From Nocardia caishijiensis NBRC 108228 (lineage in GTDB: Bacteria; Actinomycetota; Actinomycetes; Mycobacteriales; Mycobacteriaceae): a stretch of 64,000 nucleotides of DNA. The stretch covers positions 62,001 through 126,000 of the forward strand of contig NZ_BDBE01000025.1 of assembly GCF_001612825.1 (NCBI RefSeq), in the 5' to 3' direction. Under the pieces are notes generated by a model that saw only the letters and a list, made by a program, of their open reading frames with translations, was not told the origin of the DNA and searched no databases. Shown in pieces: positions 8,410 to 17,984 of this stretch. The position numbers and the translations under genes were made by a program. Every line of letters starts with the position of its first letter. Positions within the stretch are counted from its first letter, which is position 1.

Positions 8410-8801
8410 TCCGCATCGGCGTCACCAGCGTCTTCGTCGACGACCAGGACAAGGCCGAGAAGTTCTACACCGAGGTGCTCGGCTTCCAGGTGAAACACAA
8501 AGTGCCCCTCGGTGAGTACTCGTGGGTGACCGTGGTCTCGCCCGCCGATCCCGACGGCATCGAACTGCTGCTCGAGCCCGACCAGCACCCCGCCGCCAAG
8601 GCCTACAAAACGGCACTGAGCGCCGACGGCATCCCGATGATGATCTTCACCGTCGACGACATCGATGCCGAATACCGCCGCCTCAGCGACCTCGGCGTGT
8701 TCTTCACCCAGCCGCCCCAGCCGATGGGTCAGGTGACCACCGCCATCTTCGACGACACCTGCGGCAACCTCATCTCCCTGAACTCGCCCGTCGCCGAATA
8801 G
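8406..8801 (+). CDS. VOC-superfamily (glyoxalase/bleomycin-resistance-like) protein
   Basis: 131-residue vicinal-oxygen-chelate protein with two beta-alpha-beta-beta-beta repeats. Repeat one includes TSVFVDDQDKAEKFYTEVLG and ends IELLLEPDQ; repeat two includes MIFTVDDIDAEYRRLSDLGV and ends with CGNLISLNSP. Members act as glyoxalases, dioxygenases or antibiotic-binding proteins; the substrate here is unknown. Translational coupling to the ArsR gene through a 4-nt overlap shows that the two form one operon. Confidence 0.9.
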   Translation: MIRIGVTSVFVDDQDKAEKFYTEVLGFQVKHKVPLGEYSWVTVVSPADPDGIELLLEPDQHPAAKAYKTALSADGIPMMIFTVDDIDAEYRRLSDLGVFFTQPPQPMGQVTTAIFDDTCGNLISLNSPVAE

Positions 8802-8897
8802 CCGCCACGACAACCTCTTTCGCCGACCCCGGTGCGCGTTGCCCGGGGTCGGCGACCTCGGGGAACAATCGTGGGGCGTGGCCGGTTGACCCCGCAC

Positions 8898-9572
8898 ATG
8901 ACGACACTCGGATTGATCGGTAGCGGATTCATCGGTTCCACCCTGGCCCGGCTCGCGGTCGACGCGGGTCACGACGTGGTCCTCAGCAATTCGCGCGGCC
9001 CGGAAACCCTGGCGGACCTGGTCGCCGAGCTCGGCCCACGCGCCCGCGCGGCCACCCCCGCCGAAGCGGCCGAGGCGGGCGACTATGTCGTGGTCACTGT
9101 GCCGCTGAAGGCGTATCGCGAGGTTCCGGTCGCGCCGCTGGTGGGCAAGGTGGTGTTCGACACCAACAACTACTACCCCGAGCGCGACGGCGCGTTCCCC
9201 GAACTCGACGCCGACGAGACCACCACCAGCGAACTCCTGCAGGCGCACCTGCCCGAGTCGACGGTGGTCAAGGCCTTCAACAACATCGCCTACGCCAACC
9301 TCGCCGAACTCGCCCGCCCCGCAGGCGCCGCCGACCGCTCCGCCCTGCCGATCTTCGGCGACGACGCCGACGCCAAGAAGCTGGCCACCGAGTTCATCGA
9401 CAGCCTCGGCTACGACGTGGTCGACGGCGGACCGCTCACGGAAAGCCGCCGCTCCCAACGGGATACGCCGGTCTACGTGCACCCGTACGCCGCCGACAGC
9501 AACTGGCCGCCCGCCTCCAAGCCCGCGAGTGCCGACGAGGTGCGCGCGGCCCTCGCGGCGGCGCAGGGCTAA
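8898..9572 (+). CDS. NADP-binding reductase, F420:NADP oxidoreductase-like
   Basis: 224-residue Rossmann protein. TLGLIGSGFIGSTLARLAVD is the dinucleotide-binding loop, SNSRGPETL follows strand 2 in the position that selects NADP, and VVFDTNNYYPERDG plus VVKAFNNIAYANL are typical of the NADPH-dependent F420 reductase/NAD-binding family (COG2085). The physiological partner is unknown. ATG 8898 is chosen at the beginning of homology; an in-frame GTG lies at 8832. The stop overlaps the stop of the convergent gene at 9569. Confidence 0.86.
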   Translation: MTTLGLIGSGFIGSTLARLAVDAGHDVVLSNSRGPETLADLVAELGPRARAATPAEAAEAGDYVVVTVPLKAYREVPVAPLVGKVVFDTNNYYPERDGAFPELDADETTTSELLQAHLPESTVVKAFNNIAYANLAELARPAGAADRSALPIFGDDADAKKLATEFIDSLGYDVVDGGPLTESRRSQRDTPVYVHPYAADSNWPPASKPASADEVRAALAAAQG

Positions 9573-10822
9573 CCCGTTCCCCACCGCCCCGCGGCCCGCA
9601 ACCTGGCCAGCGTCGCCTGATCGGGGTGATGTTCGACCAGAAAGCGGGGCGGGAACAGGCCGGGCACGGACCGCAAGCCGACCTCGCGATCGAGAACCTC
9701 CCACGGAACCGGGAACAATGACGCGGTCGCCAGGTCGACCATGCTGACTACGTGGGCCCGCGGAAGCAGGGTGGGAACGGTGTCGGTCCACGCGGCCACC
9801 GTGTCTTCGATGCCGTTCGGGGCCCGCACATGCAGGAGTTCGGCGACATACTCGGTGCGCCGACCGGAGTCCACGTCAGCCTGCAGGCTCGGGTACTGGG
9901 CGGCATAGACGGGCGCGGCGAGCGCGGCCTCGGCCGAACGGATCGCCGCCCACGCGGGGTGGCCGAGCGGTACGGTGAACGGCACGAGTCGACCCTGTCC
10001 GTCGACCGTGTACGGAACCGGCGAGACCGGCCGCACGGCGTTGTCGAACATTTCCCGGGCGACGGCGACCAGTTCACAGACCCGCTCGGGCGAACTGGCC
10101 ACCCCGGCGAGCACACCGAAACTGCCCGGCACGAAGCACAGGGGCTGTGCGCCTGCCTTGTTTCCGAGCCCGGCCAGCCAGCCCTCGACCAGCGGCAGAG
10201 AACCTGCGTAGAGATCGCCGTCGTCGTCGGAAAGGAAGTGCACACCTTCGTCGGGGTCGAAGCCCGACACGGTCTCCACCGCGAAGTCGGTCATGTTGGT
10301 ACGGGCGGTCGCGAAGACGGTATGGGCATCCACACCCCACTCGACCAGATCTTCCGGACTGACCGTGCGCATCGAGGTCGGCAGATCGATCACGACGCGC
10401 TCGGTGAGACATGGCAACAGCGGCCGCCACACGATGTTCTCCCCGATGCGTTGACCCTGGACCTCCAGTGTGAGGTCACCGGCCGGTCGCAGCACCGGGC
10501 GCAGCGTCGGTGCCATCGTCGCCCAGTCGGCGACGGGTTCGGCCATCGCTGTGCTCGCTGCCAGCGCCCCGCGCAGATACTCGGCGAGTAGTTGGACCGC
10601 TTCCTCGCCGTCGAGGCCCTCGGCCAGCCGGAACGGTGTCCGCAGCCCGCACTGCTGTGGTGTGCCGTCGGCGTAGACGACGTCGACGTGGAATTCGGCA
10701 GCATCGAACTCCGCCGAGACGACCTCGGGGAACGCCCGCAGGATGTCGACCGCCCACTTGCCGAAAATCTCGTCCCGCGAAGCAGATTCGCGACGCCGGA
10801 ACAAACCCCTACCGAAACCCAT
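9569..10822 (-). CDS. Conserved hypothetical protein, DUF1444-like pattern
   Basis: 417-residue predicted cytosolic protein with no signal peptide or membrane segment. RVVIDLPTSMRTVSPEDLVEWGV and HTVFATARTNM recall the DUF1444/YtpQ pattern, which is the only family hint I can give. The N-terminus is basic (GFGRGLFRRRESASRDE) and the C-terminal third includes WTDTVPTLLPRAHVVSM. Function unknown. Good high-GC third positions along the frame support coding. It lies 86 nt downstream of yaaA on the same strand. Confidence 0.75.
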   Translation of the reverse strand: MGFGRGLFRRRESASRDEIFGKWAVDILRAFPEVVSAEFDAAEFHVDVVYADGTPQQCGLRTPFRLAEGLDGEEAVQLLAEYLRGALAASTAMAEPVADWATMAPTLRPVLRPAGDLTLEVQGQRIGENIVWRPLLPCLTERVVIDLPTSMRTVSPEDLVEWGVDAHTVFATARTNMTDFAVETVSGFDPDEGVHFLSDDDGDLYAGSLPLVEGWLAGLGNKAGAQPLCFVPGSFGVLAGVASSPERVCELVAVAREMFDNAVRPVSPVPYTVDGQGRLVPFTVPLGHPAWAAIRSAEAALAAPVYAAQYPSLQADVDSGRRTEYVAELLHVRAPNGIEDTVAAWTDTVPTLLPRAHVVSMVDLATASLFPVPWEVLDREVGLRSVPGLFPPRFLVEHHPDQATLARLRAAGRWGTG

Positions 10823-10908
10823 TGAGCACTCTCTCGATCACACGTGCCCGGTCGGACGCGACCGAACCGCGGAACGTTACCGCCCGTTGGCCCGGCGCGC
10901 ATCCCGGG

Positions 10909-11652
10909 TCAGGTGATGATGAGAAGTTCGGTGGGGGAGGCGATTTCGGTGCGCAGTCCGGCCTTGGTCGCGACCCGGGCGACGGCGCGGATGTCGGCCG
11001 GTTCGGCGCGGGTGAGGACGAGCGCCCGGGCGAGCAGCCCTTTGTGGTGTTTGTTGAAGTGGCTGACCACGGTGCGGGAACCGTCCGGGTGTTCGGTGAG
11101 CACATTCGCGGTGATGGCGTCGGGGACCCGGCCCAGCTGCTGATAGGTGCCCGAGCGCAGATCGACGACGAGTTCACCGGCGGCTTCGGCGTAGAGGGCG
11201 TCGGGGAGAACGTCGCGCCACACGGCCGACAGCGTGGGCAGGCCGGGGAGTTTGGAGCCGCCGGAGAGGCGGTAGGCGGGAATCGGATCATCCGCGCGGA
11301 CGGCGCCGAACAGGGCCGAACCGATGCCGAGTCGGGCACCGGCCTTGGCCCGCTGCGCCTTGGTGAACGACTTCGCGTCCAGCGCGTCGTAGAGCACGCC
11401 GGTGTAGCGCTCGAGCGCGGGCCGGGTGGGCGACGTGCGCAGGGCCGCGTTGCGGGCGATCTCGGCGTCGGCACCCTTGCCGAGCCCGAGCACGGACGCG
11501 GCGGTGGCCGGGTCGGCGGCCAGCTGGACCACCTCGGTCACCAGCTTGTCGCGGACCGCGCTGAGCTGCGGCATCGCCAGATCGTCGAGGTTCAACGGCG
11601 CGCCCGAACCGCCGTCGGATTTGGTTTCGGAGGGAGGCAGCAGCACCAGCAC
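10909..11652 (-). CDS. yaaA: YaaA-family peroxide-stress protein (DUF328)
   Basis: About 247-residue YaaA/UPF0246 protein, linked in Escherichia coli to lowering free iron under peroxide stress and to DNA binding. The family signature VLLPPSETK opens the protein, with YTGVLYDAL, the conserved [19 protein letters not shown], and [15 protein letters not shown] near the C-terminus. The start is ambiguous: GTG codons at 11652 and 11646 and a TTG at 11661 are all in frame, and none has a clear ribosome site; 11652 is used. The gene is divergent from proS. Confidence 0.87.
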   Translation of the reverse strand: MLVLLPPSETKSDGGSGAPLNLDDLAMPQLSAVRDKLVTEVVQLAADPATAASVLGLGKGADAEIARNAALRTSPTRPALERYTGVLYDALDAKSFTKAQRAKAGARLGIGSALFGAVRADDPIPAYRLSGGSKLPGLPTLSAVWRDVLPDALYAEAAGELVVDLRSGTYQQLGRVPDAITANVLTEHPDGSRTVVSHFNKHHKGLLARALVLTRAEPADIRAVARVATKAGLRTEIASPTELLIIT

Positions 11653-11763
11653 GATCGTCAACGGTAATCGCGGCCCGATCCCGGGCGGGGCGCGGGAGCG
11701 GATTCGACGCGGCCTTTCGTGGCGCAGGTGGTAATCGGCTGTCGGCCGTGTCGGACCAGGGAC

Positions 11764-11769
11764 TACCCT
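11764..11769 (+). promoter_or_regulatory. Likely leaderless -10 box for proS
   Basis: TACCCT lies 8 nt before the GTG at 11778, with no ribosome site between, which fits a leaderless transcript. Confidence 0.4.
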
Positions 11770-11777
11770 GTGCATCC

Positions 11778-13526
11778 GTGATCACCCGCCTCTCCCGCCT
11801 GTTCCTGCGCACCCTGCGAGACGATCCCGCCGACGCCGAGGTGCCAAGCCACAAACTGCTCGTCCGCGCCGGGTACGTCCGCCGCGTGGCCCCGGGTGTG
11901 TACTCGTGGTTGCCGCTCGGTCTGCGCACCCTGCGCAAGATCGAGGACGTCGTGCGCCAGGAGATGGACGCCACCGGCGCCCAGGAGATCTCCCTGCCCG
12001 CGCTGCTGCCGCGCGAACCCTACGAGACCACCAACCGGTGGACCGAATACGGTGACGCGCTGTTCCGGCTGCAGGACCGTAAGGGCGGCGACTACCTGCT
12101 CGGCCCCACCCACGAGGAACTGTTCGCGCTCACCGTGAAGGGTGAGTACAACTCCTACAAGGATCTGCCGGTCACGCTGTACCAGATCCAGGCCAAGTAC
12201 CGCGACGAGGAACGTCCCCGCGCGGGCATTCTGCGTGGCCGCGAGTTCATCATGAAGGACTCCTACTCCTTCGATCTCGACGACGACGGCCTCGCCAACA
12301 GCTACGCCACCCACCGCGCCGCCTACCAGCGCATCTTCGACCGGCTCGGCGTCGAGTACGTGATCGTGGCCGCCACCTCAGGCGCCATGGGTGGTAGCGC
12401 GTCGGAGGAATTCCTCGCCGAGAGCCCCGTGGGCGAGGACACCTACGTGCGCTGTGTGGAGTCCGGGTACGCGGCCAACGTGGAAGCCGTGGTCACGCCC
12501 GCGCCCGCGCCGCTGCCGATCGACGGCCTGCCCGCCGCCGTCGAACACCACACCCCGAACACGCCGACCATCGCCACCCTGGTCGACTGGGCCAACGAGG
12601 CGAAGGTGCTCGACCGCGCGGTCACCGCCGCCGACACGTTGAAGAACGTGATGGTGAAGCTGCGTCACCCCGACGGCAAGACCGAGATCCTCGGTATCGG
12701 CATCCCCGGCGATCGCGAGGTCGACGACAAGCGTCTCGAAGCCGCCGTGGAACCCGCCACCGTGGAACTGCTCACCGAGGCCGACTTCGCCGCCAACCCG
12801 TTCCTGGTGAAGGGCTACATCGGCCCGAAGGGCTTGCAGGCCAACGGTGTTCGCTACCTCGTCGACCCTCGCGTCGTCGACGGCACCGCCTGGATCACCG
12901 GTGCCGACGAGCAGGGCAAGCATGTGGTCGGCCTCGTCGCCGGGCGCGACTTCACCCCGGACGGCACCATCGAGGCCGCCGAGGTGCGCGACGGTGACCC
13001 CTCGCCCGACGGTGCCGGTCCGCTGGTGTCGGCGCGCGGTATCGAGATCGGCCACATCTTCCAACTCGGCCGCAAGTACACCGACGCCTTCGACGTGGAC
13101 GTGCTCGGCGAGAACGGCAAACCCGTCCGCCTCACCATGGGCTCCTACGGCATCGGCATCTCCCGCATGGTCGCGGTGATCGCCGAACAGCAGCACGACG
13201 AGAAGGGCCTGCGCTGGCCCGCCGAAGTCGCCCCCTTCGACGTGCACGTGGTGATCGCGAACAAGGACGCCGCCGCCCGCGACGGCGCCGAACACGTGGT
13301 GGCCGGTCTGAACGCCGAAGGCCTCGAGGTCCTCTTCGACGACCGCACCGCCTCACCCGGGGTGAAGTTCAAGGACGCCGAACTCCTCGGCATGCCGTGG
13401 ATCCTGGTGATCGGCCGCGGCTGGGCCGAGGGCAAGGTCGAACTCCGCGACCGCCGCACCGGCGAGGCCGAGGAGATCGCGGCCGAGGACGCCGTCAGCG
13501 CGGTCACCGCGAGGGTTCGCGGCTGA
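11778..13526 (+). CDS. proS: Prolyl-tRNA synthetase (bacterial type with editing domain)
   Basis: 582-residue class II aminoacyl-tRNA synthetase that charges tRNA-Pro. Motif 1 lies in the region from [17 protein letters not shown] to ALLPREPYE. Motif 2 is [21 protein letters not shown]. The editing (INS) domain spans about residues 225-400, motif 3 is [19 protein letters not shown], and the anticodon-binding domain follows (VHVVIANKD). The start [20 protein letters not shown] matches actinobacterial ProS and requires GTG 11778. In M. tuberculosis proS likewise neighbours efpA and the ferritin-like gene. A long hairpin terminator follows. Confidence 0.97.
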   Translation: MITRLSRLFLRTLRDDPADAEVPSHKLLVRAGYVRRVAPGVYSWLPLGLRTLRKIEDVVRQEMDATGAQEISLPALLPREPYETTNRWTEYGDALFRLQDRKGGDYLLGPTHEELFALTVKGEYNSYKDLPVTLYQIQAKYRDEERPRAGILRGREFIMKDSYSFDLDDDGLANSYATHRAAYQRIFDRLGVEYVIVAATSGAMGGSASEEFLAESPVGEDTYVRCVESGYAANVEAVVTPAPAPLPIDGLPAAVEHHTPNTPTIATLVDWANEAKVLDRAVTAADTLKNVMVKLRHPDGKTEILGIGIPGDREVDDKRLEAAVEPATVELLTEADFAANPFLVKGYIGPKGLQANGVRYLVDPRVVDGTAWITGADEQGKHVVGLVAGRDFTPDGTIEAAEVRDGDPSPDGAGPLVSARGIEIGHIFQLGRKYTDAFDVDVLGENGKPVRLTMGSYGIGISRMVAVIAEQQHDEKGLRWPAEVAPFDVHVVIANKDAAARDGAEHVVAGLNAEGLEVLFDDRTASPGVKFKDAELLGMPWILVIGRGWAEGKVELRDRRTGEAEEIAAEDAVSAVTARVRG

Positions 13527-13536
13527 GCTGTTTCCC

Positions 13537-13576
13537 ACGATCGCGCTGTCCCACCGACCCGGGGCAGCGCGATCGT
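13537..13576 (+). terminator. Hairpin terminator after proS
   Basis: A perfect 12-bp inverted repeat (13537-13548 with 13565-13576) extends by three G-C pairs and one wobble to a 16-bp stem with an 8-nt loop. No T-run follows, as is common in high-GC actinobacteria. Confidence 0.75.
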
Positions 13577-13717
13577 CGTTTCCGGCGGGCGGGATCTTCC
13601 CGGCGCGGCGGCCGATCGCGGACCGTGCGGATCCGGTCGGACGAACTTACGCTTACGTAGGGGAAACCTGCAGGTAGACGGGGTGGCAAGGGGTGGGGCG
13701 CTGATAAGTTGACGGGT

Positions 13718-15469
13718 ATGACGAGTTCGCCCAGCCTGTTGTTCAACCCCGCCACCTACGACCCGCAGCATTTCGATGCCGAGACTCGGCGGCTGTTGCG
13801 GGCCACCATCGAGTGGTTCGAGTCCAAGGGCAAGGCGCGGTTGCTGGCCGACGACCAGGACGCGGTGTGGGTGCAGGACTTCCTCGACTTCGTGGCGAAG
13901 GAGAAGCTGTTCGCCACCTTCCTGACCCCCGCCGCCTACGCCGACGGTGATCCGAACCGGCGCTGGGACGCCGCGCGCAACGCGGCACTGTCGGAGATCT
14001 TCGGCTTCTACGGTCTGGCCTACTGGTACGCCGAGCAGGTCACCATCCTCGGCCTCGGCCCGATCTGGCAGAGCGACAACGAGATCGCCAAGCGCAAGGC
14101 CGCCGCCGACCTCGCCGACGGTCAGGTCATGGCCTTCGCGCTGTCGGAGCGCGACCACGGCGCCGACATCTACAACACCGACCTGATCCTCACCCCGAGC
14201 GAGCCGGGCAGCGCCGACGCGGAAGCGGGAATCCTGTTCCGCGCCAACGGCGAGAAGTACTACATCGGCAACGGCAACGTCGCCTCGATGGTGTCGGTGT
14301 TCTCCCGCCGCGCCGACATCGATGGCGCCGACGGGTACGTCTGGTTCGCCGCCGACTCCCGCCACGACAACTACCAGCTGATCGACAGCGTCATCCACGG
14401 GCAGATGTACGTGAGCCACTTCCGGCTGGACAACTACCCGGTGACCGCCGCCGATGTACTCCACGAAGGGCCCGAAGGGTTCTCGGCCGCGCTCAACACG
14501 GTGAACGTGGGCAAGTTCAACCTCTGCCACGGCAGCATCGGCATGGTCGAGCACTCGTTCTTCGAGGCCATCACCCACTCCAACAACCGCATCCTCTACG
14601 GCAAGCCCGTCACCGACTTCGCCCACGTGCGCGGCAATTTCGTCGACGCCTACGCCCGCCTGATCGCGATGAAGCTGTTCAGCGACCGCGCCGTCGACTA
14701 CTTCCGCAGCGCCTCCCTCGAGGACCGCCGCTACCTGCTGTTCAACCCGATGACCAAGTCCAAGGTCACCTCCGAGGGCGAGGTCGCCATGACCCTGCTG
14801 CTGGATGTGCTGGCGGCCAAGGGTTTCGAGAAGGACACCTACTTCCACGAGGCCTCGCGCTACATCAACCACCTGCCCCGGCTCGAGGGCACGGTGCACG
14901 TGAACGTGGGTCAGATCCTCAAGTTCATGCCGAACTACCTGCTCAACCCGGCCGAATACCCGGCGGTCCCCACCCGGCTCGAGGCGGGCGACGAGGAGTT
15001 CTTCTGGAAGCAGGGCCCGGCGCGCGGCGCGGGCAAGGTGCGCTTCGCCGACTGGACCCCGCCCTACGAGGCGGCCGCCGACGTGCCGAACGTGGGCCGC
15101 TTCTACGAGCAGGCCAAGGCGCTGCGGGAACTGCTGCTCACCGCCGCACCGGACGAGGCGCAGCAGAAGGACCTGGACTTCATGCTCACCGTCGGCCACC
15201 TGTTCTCCACGGTGGTCTACGGTCAGCTGATCCTCGAGCAGGCCGAACTCACCGGCCTCGATCGCGACGTGCTCGACCAGATCTTCGACTTCCAGATCCG
15301 CGACTTCAACACCCAGGCCACCGCGCTGCTGGGCAAGCCGTCGGTCACCGACGCACAGCGCGACTGGGCTGTCGGTGCCCTGTGCACGCCGGTCGCCGAC
15401 GCCGCACGGTTCGACCGGGTGTGGCAGCAGGTGGAGTCCTACGACGGCGCGTACGCGATGCGTCCGTAG
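13718..15469 (+). CDS. Acyl-CoA dehydrogenase family protein
   Basis: 583-residue flavoprotein of the acyl-CoA dehydrogenase superfamily, larger than the usual 380-400 residues. The N-terminal helical domain leads to VMAFALSERDHGADI (flavin-binding strand region), NGEKYYIGNGNVASMVSVFS and VSHFRLDNYPV. The helical C-terminal half includes LNTVNVGKFNLCHGSIGMVEHSF. An extension beyond residue 400 resembles the extra helical domain of large FadE-type and aidB-like enzymes. The substrate is unknown. The ATG at 13718 is preferred over an in-frame TTG at 13709. It is a single gene bounded by terminators. Confidence 0.88.
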   Translation: MTSSPSLLFNPATYDPQHFDAETRRLLRATIEWFESKGKARLLADDQDAVWVQDFLDFVAKEKLFATFLTPAAYADGDPNRRWDAARNAALSEIFGFYGLAYWYAEQVTILGLGPIWQSDNEIAKRKAAADLADGQVMAFALSERDHGADIYNTDLILTPSEPGSADAEAGILFRANGEKYYIGNGNVASMVSVFSRRADIDGADGYVWFAADSRHDNYQLIDSVIHGQMYVSHFRLDNYPVTAADVLHEGPEGFSAALNTVNVGKFNLCHGSIGMVEHSFFEAITHSNNRILYGKPVTDFAHVRGNFVDAYARLIAMKLFSDRAVDYFRSASLEDRRYLLFNPMTKSKVTSEGEVAMTLLLDVLAAKGFEKDTYFHEASRYINHLPRLEGTVHVNVGQILKFMPNYLLNPAEYPAVPTRLEAGDEEFFWKQGPARGAGKVRFADWTPPYEAAADVPNVGRFYEQAKALRELLLTAAPDEAQQKDLDFMLTVGHLFSTVVYGQLILEQAELTGLDRDVLDQIFDFQIRDFNTQATALLGKPSVTDAQRDWAVGALCTPVADAARFDRVWQQVESYDGAYAMRP

Positions 15470-15475
15470 TGAACG

Positions 15476-15512
15476 GCGACGGTCCGGCCTGCTCCACGGG
15501 CGGGACCGTCGC
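15476..15512 (+). terminator. Hairpin terminator after acyl-CoA dehydrogenase gene
   Basis: Perfect 10-bp stem GCGACGGTCC (15476-15485) with GGACCGTCGC (15503-15512), loop 17 nt, beginning 6 nt after the stop codon. No T-run. Confidence 0.65.
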
Positions 15513-15773
15513 TCTGCCACGAGGGCGGCCATCGTGGCTCCCACAGGTCGCGAAGTGCGCTCGAAGGCTGTCGCGCGTTCGGGTCGAGTGCCGCGGCGGT
15601 TCGGCAAGAGGGCTCCCGCGACGGTTCGTCGCACGCCGAGCGCGGCCGACGCGCGGGCATGGCGCTGCCGAGCGCACACGGGGCTGTGAGGCGGGCACGG
15701 CTCTCCAGGTGAACTCGGGGCTGCACGTCGGCGCGGTCGCGACGGGCTGATGTGCGGGGGCGGTATTCCAGTG
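15513..15773. other. Gene-free convergent intergenic stretch
   Basis: Together with the flanking hairpins this is the only gap in the first 35 kb longer than 300 bp. Open frames here are Arg/Pro/Ser-rich, lack ribosome sites and show no recognisable domain, so I call no gene. I see no tRNA-like or repeat structure. Confidence 0.5.
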
Positions 15774-15804
15774 CGGAAGCCCGCGTGACCCGGTCGGGCT
15801 TCCG
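15774..15804 (-). terminator. Hairpin terminator of the ferritin-like operon
   Basis: Perfect 10-bp inverted repeat CGGAAGCCCG (15774-15783) with CGGGCTTCCG (15795-15804), 11-nt loop, directly past the stop of the minus-strand ferritin-like gene. Confidence 0.65.
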
Positions 15805-15806
15805 GG

Positions 15807-16238
15807 CTAGGTCCGCCCCGGGAAGCTGACGGTGACCGGGTTCGTGCCGAGGATCGCCTGCCATCGGGCGCGGCGCACCGCCGCTTCGGTGAGCGCTTCG
15901 ACGGCGCTCGCTCGGACCGCGGGGTCGGTGGCCTGTTCGACCACGGCGTACCATGCTGCGGCGCAATCGGATTCGACCGCTACAGCGAGGTGCGCGGCCG
16001 GGATCGGGTCGTCGACCGGGAACGGCGGGTGGTAGGCGGCGTCGGGTGCCTCGGGCGCGGAGCCACTGGCTTCGAGTAGTTCGATCGTCGCGTCCCGACG
16101 GGCGCGGTGCGCGGCACTGAACTCCGCGACCAGGCGCGACCGATCGCTGTTGGCGTAGGCGGCGATCAGGCCGTAGGAGTACACGGCCGCGTACTCGGTG
16201 TCGAGCGCGCGTTGCAGCGCGTCACGTTGACCGGTCAT
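15807..16238 (-). CDS. Ferritin-like domain protein (DUF4439; Rv2844-like)
   Basis: 143-residue all-helical protein. ALQRALDTEYAAVYSYGLIA supplies the Glu-x-x-Tyr helix typical of ferritin-like folds; later helices carry AEFSAAHRARRDATIELLEA and ESDCAAAWYAVVEQA. Only part of a canonical di-iron ligand set is recognisable, so metal binding is uncertain. Its start overlaps the stop of the lipoprotein gene by ATGA, so the two are translationally coupled. The pair sits between proS and rimP as Rv2844/Rv2843 do in M. tuberculosis. Function unknown. Confidence 0.83.
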   Translation of the reverse strand: MTGQRDALQRALDTEYAAVYSYGLIAAYANSDRSRLVAEFSAAHRARRDATIELLEASGSAPEAPDAAYHPPFPVDDPIPAAHLAVAVESDCAAAWYAVVEQATDPAVRASAVEALTEAAVRRARWQAILGTNPVTVSFPGRT

Positions 16239-17182
16239 GACAGCAGAACTCCCGCCTCGGTGGCACAGGCCGCGCTGATCGAGGCGAGCAGCCCTGCGCG
16301 GTAACCGGATTCGGTGCGGGCCAGGGTGGCGGCGGCCTGCTGGGAGTGCAGTAGTCGCGCGCGCAACTGTTCGACGCTGATCGGTTGCCGCGCCGCGGAT
16401 ACGAGGTCCGCTGCGGGAACCGGCATGCCGTCGGAACCCGGCACGGTGACGACACCGGTGCGGTGCACAGGAGTGGTTCCGTCGCCGTAGACGCCGATCA
16501 CCCGGTCGATCTCGGCGCGCAAGGCATCGGCGTGCGCGGTTCGCTCGGTGGCGATGGTCGTCAGCGCGGCCTGCGCCTGGGGTGCGAGCGCGATCGCGGC
16601 CGTCGCGGCGGCGGCATCGGCGCGAGCCAGAACCTCGTGTGCGGCAAGGGGATCCGGTGCGTGCACGGTGTCGTCCTCGGCGCACGACGCCAGGACGGCC
16701 ACCGCTGGAACCGCGACAACACCTGCCCCGGCCGCCCGCAGCACCGTCCGCCGACGCCAGGTGCGTGGGGCGCGTCCGGCAGCCGGTGCGGGTAGGCGCT
16801 CCGTCGACTTCGCGTGCCGAGCAGCGTGCTCCGGGGATCGCGGGTGCGGTGCGGCGGCACTCCGCACCGACTTCGGGTGCGGCTCGGCGGCGTCGTTGCT
16901 CGGCGACTTCGGTGGCTGGGCCGCGTGCGCCGCCGACTTCCGGTGCGGCGCGGCGATGTCGTCGGACGGCGACGTCAGCTGCCTGGCACTCCGGGCGCCC
17001 GGCCGAATGCCCGTCGCGACGGCATGTTCGGCTGTCGCAGCGCCTGCCGAGACGGGCGCCGCCCCCACGAACTCACGCGGGAGTCCGTTGGTCGGCGGGT
17101 GGGAATCGCGGTGGTCGGGGCGCATGCCGGAAGGTCGCCCGGCGCTCGGCGGGACGGTATGGCGGTGATGCACGTGGACCAT
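16235..17182 (-). CDS. Putative Tat-exported lipoprotein (Rv2843-like), start uncertain
   Basis: The recognisable part is a twin-arginine signal WRRRTVLRAAGAGVVAVPA followed by lipobox LASC, then a helical domain (LAAHEVLARADAAAATAAIA and a Ser-rich C-terminus) with ferritin-like helical character. From the ATG at 17182 the protein would be 315 residues, placing the twin-arginine motif near residue 145, far deeper than normal. From the in-frame GTG at 16867 it would be 210 residues with the motif near residue 38, closer to the short M. tuberculosis protein. The extra N-terminal stretch is His/Lys/Ala-rich with repeats of a PHPKS-like motif and keeps coding-like GC-rich third positions. It is coupled to the downstream ferritin-like gene. 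Confidence 0.7.
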   Translation of the reverse strand: MVHVHHRHTVPPSAGRPSGMRPDHRDSHPPTNGLPREFVGAAPVSAGAATAEHAVATGIRPGARSARQLTSPSDDIAAPHRKSAAHAAQPPKSPSNDAAEPHPKSVRSAAAPHPRSPEHAARHAKSTERLPAPAAGRAPRTWRRRTVLRAAGAGVVAVPAVAVLASCAEDDTVHAPDPLAAHEVLARADAAAATAAIALAPQAQAALTTIATERTAHADALRAEIDRVIGVYGDGTTPVHRTGVVTVPGSDGMPVPAADLVSAARQPISVEQLRARLLHSQQAAATLARTESGYRAGLLASISAACATEAGVLLS

Positions 17183-17354
17183 CGTGCCAGATGTCGCGGC
17201 GGCGGATCGCCAGGCGGCGACCGCGCGGGGCACGCCGACACGGACCGGTGCACACTGCCCGGTGGCTGGTCCTTTACACTCTCGTGGCGCGTTACGCTAG
17301 ACCTTCGGCGTAGAAATTTCCGATCGCGTCACAACTGAACCAGGAGCCGCCCAT

Positions 17355-17984
17355 ATGCCGATGCCCACCGAGGAAAGGGTGAGCCAGCTCGTCGCTGAGC
17401 TCGTCGCACGCCGGGGTTTCGACCTCGAGGGCGTCGCGATCGCGGCCGCGGGTAAGGACGAACTGGCTCCGGTTCGGGTGAAGGTCACGGTGGACAGCGA
17501 CGGGCCCGCCGACCTCGACGCGATCGCCGACCTGAGCCGCGAGATGTCCGAGTCGCTCGACGCGGCAGGTGATTTCGGCGAATCCGCCTACCTGCTCGAA
17601 GTGACCACCCCCGGCGTCGACCGGCCGCTGACCGTCGACCGGCACTGGCGCCGGGCGCAGGGTCGCAAGGTGAGGATCGCGCTGGCCGACGGCGCCGAAC
17701 CCGTCGAGGGCAAGAAGAAGTTCGAAGCCCGCGTCGGTCAGCTCGCCGACGACGGCAGCGTCGCGCTCGTGCTCGGGGGTAAGAACAAGCCGCACCGGGT
17801 GCACGTGCCCCTCGCCGACATCGCCACCGCGGTCGTCCAGGTCGAATTCAACGCACCCGGCGCCGCCGAACTCGAACTCGCCGGTGGAATCGCCGCGGGC
17901 CGCCCCGTCCCGGGCGAGGAACCCGCCGACCTCGCCGCAGCAGGCCAACACAGTGACACGCCCACCGAAGGGGTTGCGGAATGA
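17355..17984 (+). CDS. rimP: Ribosome maturation factor RimP
   Basis: 209-residue RimP, needed for 30S subunit assembly. The conserved signature [17 protein letters not shown] sits near residue 80, after the N-terminal alpha/beta domain ([20 protein letters not shown]). The C-terminal SH3-like barrel follows, with an Ala/Glu/Pro-rich actinobacterial tail. CAGGAG lies about 10 nt before the ATG. It begins the rimP-nusA-ylxR-infB operon and overlaps nusA by 4 nt (ATGA). Confidence 0.95.
   Translation: MPMPTEERVSQLVAELVARRGFDLEGVAIAAAGKDELAPVRVKVTVDSDGPADLDAIADLSREMSESLDAAGDFGESAYLLEVTTPGVDRPLTVDRHWRRAQGRKVRIALADGAEPVEGKKKFEARVGQLADDGSVALVLGGKNKPHRVHVPLADIATAVVQVEFNAPGAAELELAGGIAAGRPVPGEEPADLAAAGQHSDTPTEGVAE

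Noticed and set aside
15382..15750. Possible small genes between the acyl-CoA dehydrogenase and ferritin-like genes
   Set aside because: Frames are Arg/Pro-rich, overlap terminator hairpins and lack ribosome sites.
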